From contig JAJFBK010000039.1 in the NCBI GenBank assembly GCA_020696955.1, forward strand, positions 1 to 6,072: a stretch of DNA of 6,072 nucleotides, given 5' to 3'. Source of the DNA: Patescibacteria group bacterium (lineage in GTDB: Bacteria > Patescibacteria > UBA1384 > CAILIB01). Shown one piece after another: positions 1 to 5,001 of this stretch. The notes below the pieces were generated by a model, which saw only the letters and a list, made by a program, of their open reading frames with translations, searched no databases and was not told the DNA's origin. The translations under genes and the position numbers were made by a program. Position 1 is the stretch's first letter; the number at the start of each line of letters is the position of its first letter.

Positions 1-537
1 AGAACGGTCCTGCATGGCGGCGTAATATTCGCTCCAGTCAAAGGAACCTGCCTTAAAGTCCTCGTAAAACTTCTTGTATACCTGCTTTTTGGGCGTTAAG
101 GTGCGAATGCCTGCTTCGACATGTACGCAGGCGGCTCGGTGCATGTAGGAAGCCAGACCGATGGCCATGGATGTGCTGGTGTCACCATGGATGTATGGAA
201 TTGGAGTTTTTCCGATTGACTGCAGATAGGCTACTACTTCCCCAAAACGTTCAATCATTTGAGCCACTTTTTGATGGAGGCTTCCGTCAATGGTCAGGTG
301 TATGTCGACAGTCAGTCCGAACTCCTCCTCCATTCCACCGCTGTAGCGGAAATCATGGTGCTGTCCGGTGTGACAAAGCAAGGCAAGCTCACCTTGTTTT
401 TTGAGCTCATGGTAAACCGGAGCCTGTTTAATAATGTCAGGTTTGGTGGCAATCAGAACGATGTGAACGTTCTGGCGCTGGTCGTTCTGGAGTTCTTCTC
501 CTAAGCCTTCACGAAAAGATGACGGGATAATGGGCAT
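1..537 (-). CDS. wecB: UDP-N-acetylglucosamine 2-epimerase, N-terminal 179 residues (cut by window start)
   Basis: Non-hydrolysing UDP-GlcNAc 2-epimerase family (GT-B fold), which interconverts UDP-GlcNAc and UDP-ManNAc in the cytoplasm for surface polysaccharide. I translated the minus strand by hand. Visible family motifs are ATKPDIIKQAP (residues 30-40, equivalent to GTRPEAIK), HTGQHHD (56-62), HGDTSTS (117-123) and VHVEAGIRT (138-146), all in the right order and spacing. The ATG at 535-537 is the only start codon in this frame after an in-frame stop at 577-579, so the start is well bounded, although no Shine-Dalgarno sequence precedes it. The protein has about 24 residues before the first strand, longer than usual. 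The gene follows the manC stop by 4 bases, so the two are probably co-transcribed and translationally coupled. Two oddities: the conserved Arg of the first motif is Lys32, and the PEE-x-NR motif expected about 14 residues after Glu141 is absent, replaced by a Lys/Tyr-rich insertion running to the window edge. The C-terminal domain is not visible, so the exact substrate is uncertain. Confidence 0.88.
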   Translation of the reverse strand, partial: MPIIPSSFREGLGEELQNDQRQNVHIVLIATKPDIIKQAPVYHELKKQGELALLCHTGQHHDFRYSGGMEEEFGLTVDIHLTIDGSLHQKVAQMIERFGEVVAYLQSIGKTPIPYIHGDTSTSMAIGLASYMHRAACVHVEAGIRTLTPKKQVYKKFYEDFKAGSFDWSEYYAAMQDRS

Positions 538-541
538 AGTA

Positions 542-1669
542 TTACAGGTAAGTGTGCTTGTTCTGTTCTTGCAGGGCTACAATAAGTTTTTTCATGTCTC
601 GCACCCTGTCTTTGTCGGCAACCAGGATTACGTCTCCAGTATCGACGATAATGGCATTTTTAATTCCCAGAGTAGCGATGAGCCGCTCTCCGCTATAAAC
701 CAGGCTGCTTTCGGAGTCCACTCCAATATGATTGCCTTTAGTTACCATATGGTGGCCATTGGCTTCGCTCAGCATGTCATGAAGGGTCTTCCAGTCCCCG
801 ATGTCTGACCAGTCAATGTCGGCGGGGATGATAAGCAACCGTTCACTGTGTTCTGTCACGAGGTATTCGAAAGAGATCTTTGGAAGAGTGCCGTACAGTT
901 CTGCAATTTTGGCTTCCGATCCGGGGGTTCCCATGATCTTGGCAATTTCTCGAAGGGTTTCTGCCATTTTGGCGTCAAGCGTTTCTAGGAGCTTGAACAA
1001 ATGGGCGGCCTGACACACTTTGTAGCCGGTATTCCAAAAGTATTCCCATGACTTTACGAACTGCTCGGCAGTTTCTTTGTCTGGCTTTTCCACGAAGCGC
1101 TCAACGTAAAAGGCTTCTCCGTTTGAGTATGATTTTGCCTGGTTCTTAAGCTGGATGTAGCCAAGGCCTGTATTTGGGCTAGTAGGCTTGATCCCGATCA
1201 TGGTTATGAACTCAGGAAAATCATCAGCCGTTTGGTAGGCACATTGAACGGCCTTGATAAAATCAAGCTTGGTGTTGATGATGTGGTCAGAATAAAAGAT
1301 TCCGATCTTGGCCTTTGGGTCACGGTGAAGCAAGGCGGCGGCCGCAAACCCGAAGGCAGGAGCGGTATCTCGGGCTTCTGGCTCGAGGAAAACGTTTTCG
1401 GCAGGGATCTCCCCTAACTGGTCTTCAATGAAGCCAGCGAACTTCTTATCGGTTTGGACGAAGATCCGGTCGGTAGGAAAGACGGTACGAAGCAGGTCGT
1501 ACATCATCTGGATCATTGTTTTCTGTGAATTGAAAAGAGCCTGAAATTGTTTCGGTGAGTTCTTCCGGCTCATTGGCCATAGTCTCGTTCCCGATCCTCC
1601 AGCCATGATGACGGCATAATCATGTTTTCCGTATCCGGTAATCTGCGCTTCGGTGTGTTCGGTGCTCAT
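542..1669 (-). CDS. manC: mannose-1-phosphate guanylyltransferase (GDP-mannose pyrophosphorylase), short form
   Basis: Makes GDP-mannose from mannose 1-phosphate and GTP, releasing pyrophosphate; a cytoplasmic step that feeds polysaccharide or glycan synthesis. The 375-residue product shows the nucleotidyltransferase signature GGSGTRLWPMSR (24-35) and PKQF (39-42). It also has EPEARDTAPA (96-105), the metal-binding SDH motif (127-129, here YSDH where PSDH is commoner), GIKPTSPNTGLGYI (159-172), FVEKPD (192-197), WNTG (212-215), FEYLVTEHS (267-275) and DWSDIGDW (286-293). The C-terminal part (about 300-365) looks like the short beta-rich tail of the family. There is no phosphomannose isomerase domain, so this is the monofunctional type rather than the roughly 470-residue ManC/AlgA fusion. 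The start has no Shine-Dalgarno sequence and lies about 21 bases below a predicted extended -10 promoter. It is the first gene of a two-gene unit with the epimerase downstream. Other hexose-1-phosphate nucleotidyltransferases are a less likely alternative. Confidence 0.9.
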   Translation of the reverse strand: MSTEHTEAQITGYGKHDYAVIMAGGSGTRLWPMSRKNSPKQFQALFNSQKTMIQMMYDLLRTVFPTDRIFVQTDKKFAGFIEDQLGEIPAENVFLEPEARDTAPAFGFAAAALLHRDPKAKIGIFYSDHIINTKLDFIKAVQCAYQTADDFPEFITMIGIKPTSPNTGLGYIQLKNQAKSYSNGEAFYVERFVEKPDKETAEQFVKSWEYFWNTGYKVCQAAHLFKLLETLDAKMAETLREIAKIMGTPGSEAKIAELYGTLPKISFEYLVTEHSERLLIIPADIDWSDIGDWKTLHDMLSEANGHHMVTKGNHIGVDSESSLVYSGERLIATLGIKNAIIVDTGDVILVADKDRVRDMKKLIVALQEQNKHTYL

Positions 1670-1697
1670 GAAGAAAATTAGGAGTTCTATGTGCTTT

Positions 1698-1707
1698 AGT
1701 ATAGCAA
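1698..1707 (-). promoter_or_regulatory. extended -10 promoter of manC-wecB
   Basis: On the minus strand the sequence reads TTGCTATACT, an extended -10 (TG-N-TATACT, with TATACT at 1703-1698). A transcription start near 1690-1691 would leave a leader of about 21 bases. The hexamer 17 bases upstream (CTTTTA) is a poor -35, as is common for extended -10 promoters. The same core, ATTGYTATACTA, occurs before the ASCH gene. The box lies inside a short dyad (TGCT at 1692-1695, AGCA at 1703-1706), which may be chance. Confidence 0.55.
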
Positions 1708-1748
1708 TTACCCTGATAAATAAAAGCTGGGTTTTTATGAAGATTTTT

Positions 1749-1782
1749 AAAAAATCTCCGACCGCATATGCGGTCGGAGATT
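1749..1782 (-). terminator. intrinsic terminator after the GNAT-ASCH gene
   Basis: Positions 1753-1782 form a perfect 30-base inverted repeat centred on GCATATGC, giving a GC-rich stem of about 13 bp with a 4-base loop. On the minus strand it is followed at once by a run of six T (1754-1749). It starts 14 bases after the TAG stop of the upstream gene. In the plus direction no T-run follows the hairpin, so it acts in one direction. It separates the GNAT-ASCH gene from the manC promoter. Confidence 0.9.
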
Positions 1783-1796
1783 CCTGATTCTGTCTT

Positions 1797-3134
1797 CTAG
1801 TCCACTTTGATTTGCAGAACGTAAATACCTAGACTTTCCTTGTGGGGCGGGTAAATTTCTTGTAAAAGAGGCAGCACTTCTTGTTCAGCAACTCCGGGTG
1901 CAATGCGCTCGGCCTTTTCAGCCTTCAGCATGTCGGCGAAGCTCTTGTAAATGCGTACGTCTTCGACAACGATGACCATGTTTTCGTCATGTGTCGCAAG
2001 GTTTATTTTTTCACCTTTGGTGATTCTCTTGATGCTGCTGTAGCCAACACGGACTTCGAGATCCTTGCTACCATTTTTAATCAGATCAAAATACCTTTTC
2101 TTGACACGCATATCCCTCATAATTGTTTCCTTTAAATTAAACCCCCATTGCTGGGTGATCACGTTTGATCTGTAAGCTCCTGGCATTAACGAATCGGCTC
2201 TCCAGCCTAGCCGTTGAAGCGCGATTGCTTCTTCGACAGTTGGGTGAAGGTGGGTGTAGAGTTTGTGCCCGTATTCGGCGAGCATGTAGGGTAGATCATG
2301 CAAGAATGCCTCAAAAGCCGTGTCAGTTTCCGCTATGAAAGGCATTAGTTTAATCGGCTGTCCTTTTTTTGGTGTTATTCCTACGATACCCAGCACGTTC
2401 TCCGATTGGTCTACTGCAACATAGATCAGTTTGTACTTGGTATTGATGTCAGCACTTTTGCGGCGGTTGTAGCCAGCAAAAAGAGATTCCACCCATTCAT
2501 CGTCAATCCCATCAAACCACTGGGGAAGCGATCGAAGTATTAATCCCGATGCTTTTTCCTTGTACTTGTCTTCGAAGGGTATGACGGAAATGTGCAACTG
2601 ATCACGTTCATGGGCGCTTTTTTCAGACTCAAGGGGCTTATACAACATCACTTCCCTGCTATCGGTCTTGTAGTGATTGTCTGAGCCACCTGCTGAAACA
2701 TAGCCCTTACGAACAAAGAAATTGTATGCCACCCTGTTCTTTTCGGCGACGGTGCAGTATACTTGTCGAGCATTTTTGCTGACAGCATACCTTTCACCAT
2801 ATTCAAGAAGTGCGCTACCAATGCCGCTTGTCCCTTGAAATTCAGGATCCACAATAAGTGGGCTAATTTTATAAGTCTTTTGGCGTTTTCCTACCATGTG
2901 AATGAGTCCTGCAGGTCTATTATTGATCTCTGCAATGAACATTTTTTGCTCAAAAGAAAAGTGACCGATGTGGTCCCTGCCTCCAGAGATATGCGTTGAG
3001 AATATCCTTTCAGCGTGTGCACGATGGTCGCCGTCGTAATAGGGCGTCAATGCGACGTCCATAAGTTCGGCAAGCCAACAAAAGTCTCCCGATTGCGCCT
3101 CACGAATTACGAAAGGCAATTTTTTACTCTGCAT
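1797..3134 (-). CDS. GNAT acetyltransferase - degenerate GNAT-like - ASCH domain fusion protein
   Basis: A 445-residue cytoplasmic protein of unknown specific function, with no signal peptide or membrane segment. Domain 1 (about 8-168) is a GNAT N-acetyltransferase: motif A runs from IVDPEFQ through G104-I-G106 (94-106), followed by SALLEYGERYA, and motif B is NRVAYNFFVRKGYV (133-146). Domain 2 (about 181-335) opens with ILRSLPQWFDGID, resembling the start of GNATs with an SLPxWFGIxE motif, but has no acetyl-CoA loop, so it is probably a non-catalytic GNAT copy. Domain 3 (about 338-445) is ASCH, with the GxKxxExR signature at 355-362 and a LGIYVLQI final strand (435-442). I place the start at 3134, not at the longer frame start 3185, because an AGGAGG lies 8 bases before this ATG and the extra 17 residues precede the first GNAT strand. 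It has its own promoter and terminator, so it appears monocistronic. The acetyl acceptor cannot be read from sequence; an RNA- or nucleoside-related role is inference from ASCH. Confidence 0.82.
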   Translation of the reverse strand: MQSKKLPFVIREAQSGDFCWLAELMDVALTPYYDGDHRAHAERIFSTHISGGRDHIGHFSFEQKMFIAEINNRPAGLIHMVGKRQKTYKISPLIVDPEFQGTSGIGSALLEYGERYAVSKNARQVYCTVAEKNRVAYNFFVRKGYVSAGGSDNHYKTDSREVMLYKPLESEKSAHERDQLHISVIPFEDKYKEKASGLILRSLPQWFDGIDDEWVESLFAGYNRRKSADINTKYKLIYVAVDQSENVLGIVGITPKKGQPIKLMPFIAETDTAFEAFLHDLPYMLAEYGHKLYTHLHPTVEEAIALQRLGWRADSLMPGAYRSNVITQQWGFNLKETIMRDMRVKKRYFDLIKNGSKDLEVRVGYSSIKRITKGEKINLATHDENMVIVVEDVRIYKSFADMLKAEKAERIAPGVAEQEVLPLLQEIYPPHKESLGIYVLQIKVD

Positions 3135-3142
3135 TGTCAAAG

Positions 3143-3148
3143 CCTCCT
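3143..3148 (-). promoter_or_regulatory. Shine-Dalgarno site that fixes the GNAT-ASCH start
   Basis: A perfect AGGAGG on the minus strand lies 8 bases upstream of the ATG at 3132-3134. It is the only canonical Shine-Dalgarno sequence before any gene start visible in this window, and it decides in favour of the shorter protein over the in-frame ATG at 3183-3185. Confidence 0.85.
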
Positions 3149-3213
3149 GTTGATTTTTGCTACAACGTTTTAGGTTGATGAGCAAATAGGATGCGGCTCA
3201 AAAAGCCAGGATC

Positions 3214-3242
3214 ATACTATCAGAATTAGGCCTTTTGGTCAA
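3214..3242 (-). promoter_or_regulatory. candidate promoter of the GNAT-ASCH gene
   Basis: On the minus strand TTGACC (3242-3237, five of six to the -35 consensus) is followed after 17 bases by TAGTAT (3219-3214), preceded by TG as in an extended -10. An alternative -10, TATGAT (3216-3211), matches better but sits 20 bases from the -35. The transcription start would be near 3207, leaving a leader of roughly 70 bases with a weak 4-bp hairpin (3195-3207). It lies just after the stop of the upstream ASCH gene, with no terminator seen between them, so read-through is also possible. Confidence 0.45.
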
Positions 3243-3268
3243 CTAGCTTACGGTGTGAGTGGGGCTGC

Positions 3269-3613
3269 TTATTGTTTTATAGGGAGTGAGATTTTTATTC
3301 CCAAGACACCAAGTCTTTCCTCCTCTTCTTCAGAGTAGAACTGATGGATCTCAGTCAGTAGTTCTTCCTTGCTCTCTCCTCCGAATTGGAGGGGCGGAAA
3401 GTCACTCATCAAATCCCTGAATAAAGGATATCGAAGTAATGCCACGACTTCTGTTAGGGTTTTTTCGTTGGGATTTGAGTTTAGGCAAAACTCAATTGTA
3501 TCTCCCAGGTTGATATTTTTACGTTTTTCGTCAAAAAGTCGAGACTCTATGGCCTTTGCGCCAGATTTTATCTTGTAGTAAGGGTTTTCAGCCAATTTCA
3601 TTACATGGTTCAT
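3269..3613 (-). CDS. small stand-alone ASCH domain protein
   Basis: A 114-residue cytoplasmic protein consisting of one ASCH domain, a small beta-barrel fold related to PUA that binds RNA or modified nucleosides. Visible features are MKLAENPYYKIKSGAKAIESR at the N-terminus, with the GxKxxExR signature at 18-25 (Lys20, Glu23, Arg25). These are followed by NINLGDTIEF (33-42), then PPLQFGGESKEELLTEI (73-89), FYSEEEEE (92-99) and the final strand GVLGIKISL. This resembles the FYSxEEExxxGVxGIxI type of ASCH protein, a different subfamily from the ASCH domain of the neighbouring fusion gene. No Shine-Dalgarno sequence precedes the ATG at 3613 or the in-frame ATG at 3601 (Met5); family resemblance would also allow the start at Met5. 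It has its own extended -10 promoter within a palindrome. Function is unknown: related proteins include an N4-acetylcytidine amidohydrolase (YqfB) and a reported ribonuclease, but at the position I take for the YqfB catalytic Thr this protein has Glu. Confidence 0.85.
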   Translation of the reverse strand: MNHVMKLAENPYYKIKSGAKAIESRLFDEKRKNINLGDTIEFCLNSNPNEKTLTEVVALLRYPLFRDLMSDFPPLQFGGESKEELLTEIHQFYSEEEEERLGVLGIKISLPIKQ

Positions 3614-3641
3614 GGTAGCGTTTAGTTAAGTACATTTTATG

Positions 3642-3665
3642 CACCTAGTATAACAATAATAGGTG
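3642..3665. promoter_or_regulatory. imperfect 24-bp palindrome over the ASCH -10 box, possible operator
   Basis: Arms CACCTA (3642-3647) and TAGGTG (3660-3665) are perfectly complementary. The inner TAT (3649-3651) and ATA (3656-3658) continue the symmetry, so 9 of 12 base pairs match about one centre. The dyad covers the whole extended -10 box, where a bound dimeric repressor would block RNA polymerase. The regulator is unknown and the site could be chance; no second copy was seen in the window. Confidence 0.4.
3647..3655 (-). promoter_or_regulatory. extended -10 promoter of the ASCH gene
   Basis: The minus strand reads TGTTATACT, an extended -10 with TATACT at 3652-3647. The hexamer 17 bases upstream (TTCAGC, 3675-3670) is a weak -35. 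A transcription start near 3640 would give a leader of about 27 bases before the ATG at 3613. It sits between the ftsZ terminator and the ASCH gene, giving that gene its own transcription unit. Confidence 0.6.
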
Positions 3666-3686
3666 GAGTGCTGAATTTATCCTATT

Positions 3687-3720
3687 AACAAAGCCCCTGA
3701 ATATTCTCAGGGGCTTTGTT
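3687..3720. terminator. terminator hairpin after ftsZ, probably bidirectional
   Basis: A perfect 14-bp stem (3687-3700 with 3707-3720, containing CCCC/GGGG) and a 6-base loop begin 3 bases after the ftsZ TAA. On the minus strand the descending arm ends GGGGCTTTGTT and is then followed by AATAGG, so the U-rich tract is partly inside the stem. On the plus strand the T-rich tail is longer (CTTTGTTTTGTTATTT). It ends the ftsA-ftsZ transcript; no plus-strand gene was found that would need it. Confidence 0.85.
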
Positions 3721-3723
3721 TTG

Positions 3724-4989
3724 TTATTTCAGTTTTCGACGGATGAAGGTCGGTACGTCGAGCTCTTCTTCCTCCTTCTCCCGTGGGTTTGGATCATAAA
3801 CCGGAGGAGTTGGTCGTCCTGGGCTGTACTGAGGGGCTGCGGGCGGTTCGTATGCAGGCGGCTGTTGCTGCTGGGGCTGAGGCTGAGGCTGTGGTTGGGG
3901 TTGTGGGTTGCTGTTCTGTCCGAAATTATAGTCTGGTTGTCCGAAGCGGGATGCCTGACTGTTTACGGTGCCGAAACGGCGTTCGCGCTTTCCGGCTTCG
4001 CCTTCGAATCCGGTGGCGATAACCGTAATTTTGACCTCGCCTTGCATGGCTTCATCGATGATAGCACCGAAGATAATATTTGCATCGGCATCGGCAGCCT
4101 CGGTAATGGCTTTGGCGGCTTCATCAATTTCATACATTCCGAGGTCGGTACCGCCGGTAATGTTGAAAAGGATTCCCTTGGCTCCGTCGATTGAAAGTTC
4201 AAGAAGAGGGCTTTCAATGGCGGTACGGGCAGCTTCAATGGCTCGATTATCTCCGGCTCCTCGTCCAATACCCATAAGGGCTGATCCGGCATCTTGCATG
4301 ATTGCTTTTACGTCGGCAAAGTCGACGTTGATAATACCGTGCAGGGTAATAAGGTCAGAGATACCCTGTACACCTTGACGAAGCACGTCATCAACGACTC
4401 CGAAGGCATCGAAGAGGCTGGTCTTCTTGTCGATTACTTGAAGGAGACGGTCATTTGGGATGGTGATAAGAGTGTCTACTTTTTCCTTGAGCTCTTGGGC
4501 GCCGAGTTCGGCAACCTTTCGACGGCGTTGTCCTTCAAAAGAAAAGGGCTTGGTTACGACACCTACGGTCAAGGCGCCAAGTTCCTTGGCAATTTCAGCT
4601 ACGAATGGCGAGGCGCCGGTTCCGGTTCCTCCACCCATTCCGCAGGTAACGAATACCATGTCAGAACCTTTGAGTGTTTCGTAGATTTCTTCTTTGTTTT
4701 CTTCGGCGGAGTGACGTCCTACTTCAGGGTCGGCTCCACTTCCAAGGCCACGGGTCGTTTCTTTTCCGATCTGGATCTTTACGGAAGCGTCATTGTTGGC
4801 TAATGCTTGAGCATCTGTGTTGATGGCAATGAATTCAACTCCACGCATTTTGGAGTTGATCATGCGTTGAACGGTATTTGAGCCGCCTCCGCCTACGCCT
4901 ACCACTCTAATCACCGCAAAGTTATCCTGTCCACCGGACATGAAATTTGTTGGGAAAGAGGAGCGAGTACCGCTACTTCGTGTGGTCAT
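3724..4989 (-). CDS. ftsZ: cell division protein FtsZ
   Basis: Tubulin-like GTPase that polymerises into the Z-ring at the division site. The 421-residue product has the first nucleotide loop [15 protein letters not shown] (29-43) and NTDAQAL (57-63). The tubulin signature is GGGTGTG (119-125). [11 protein letters not shown] (146-156), IPNDRLL (177-183) and the T7 catalytic loop [11 protein letters not shown] (221-231) with Asp223 and Asp226 follow. The GTPase and polymerisation domains run to about residue 330. A disordered linker (about 331-408) with a Pro-Gln repeat follows, and the C-terminal conserved peptide [11 protein letters not shown] (411-421) would bind FtsA. Length is usual for the family. 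The N-terminus has about 27 residues before the first strand; Met17 (4941) is an alternative start, and neither ATG has a Shine-Dalgarno sequence. The gene follows ftsA by 12 bases, so they are probably co-transcribed and translationally coupled, and it ends at a hairpin terminator. Confidence 0.98.
   Translation of the reverse strand: MTTRSSGTRSSFPTNFMSGGQDNFAVIRVVGVGGGGSNTVQRMINSKMRGVEFIAINTDAQALANNDASVKIQIGKETTRGLGSGADPEVGRHSAEENKEEIYETLKGSDMVFVTCGMGGGTGTGASPFVAEIAKELGALTVGVVTKPFSFEGQRRRKVAELGAQELKEKVDTLITIPNDRLLQVIDKKTSLFDAFGVVDDVLRQGVQGISDLITLHGIINVDFADVKAIMQDAGSALMGIGRGAGDNRAIEAARTAIESPLLELSIDGAKGILFNITGGTDLGMYEIDEAAKAITEAADADANIIFGAIIDEAMQGEVKITVIATGFEGEAGKRERRFGTVNSQASRFGQPDYNFGQNSNPQPQPQPQPQPQQQQPPAYEPPAAPQYSPGRPTPPVYDPNPREKEEEELDVPTFIRRKLK
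3862..3906 (-). repeat. Pro-Gln dipeptide repeat in the FtsZ linker
   Basis: Residues 362-376 of FtsZ are six Pro-Gln units followed by three more Gln, encoded by a degenerate 6-base repeat (CCNCAG-like). Only two or three units are identical at the DNA level; the rest differ at third positions, so this is mostly an old, selected repeat, although length variation would stay in frame. It lies in the flexible linker between the FtsZ core and its FtsA-binding tail. Confidence 0.85.
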
Positions 4990-5001
4990 GGGCGAACGTT
5001 C

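Noticed and set aside
171..504. Plus-strand open frames over the first 500 bases
   Set aside because: The minus strand here encodes an uninterrupted 2-epimerase with four family motifs, so these are shadows.
3135..3185. A 17-codon longer N-terminus for the GNAT-ASCH protein, starting at 3185
   Set aside because: The shorter start has a perfect AGGAGG 8 bases away, and the extra residues precede the GNAT fold and would include the Shine-Dalgarno site itself.
3269..3613. Toxin-antitoxin pair formed by the two ASCH genes
   Set aside because: The genes have separate promoters, do not overlap, and neither resembles a known toxin or antitoxin beyond the ASCH fold.
3721..4194. Plus-strand frame of 157 codons that starts next to the terminator
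   Set aside because: It overlaps the ftsZ 3' half, its hydrophobic start comes from the antisense of the Pro-Gln linker, and no promoter or ribosome-binding site supports it.
4294..4803. Long open frame on the plus strand, 169 codons, opposite ftsZ
   Set aside because: It is antisense to the most conserved part of ftsZ, shows no recognisable domain, and reflects the codon bias of the real gene on the other strand.
4994..5001. 8-bp palindrome GAACGTTC between ftsA and ftsZ
   Set aside because: Too short to be a hairpin or a convincing operator; expected by chance.
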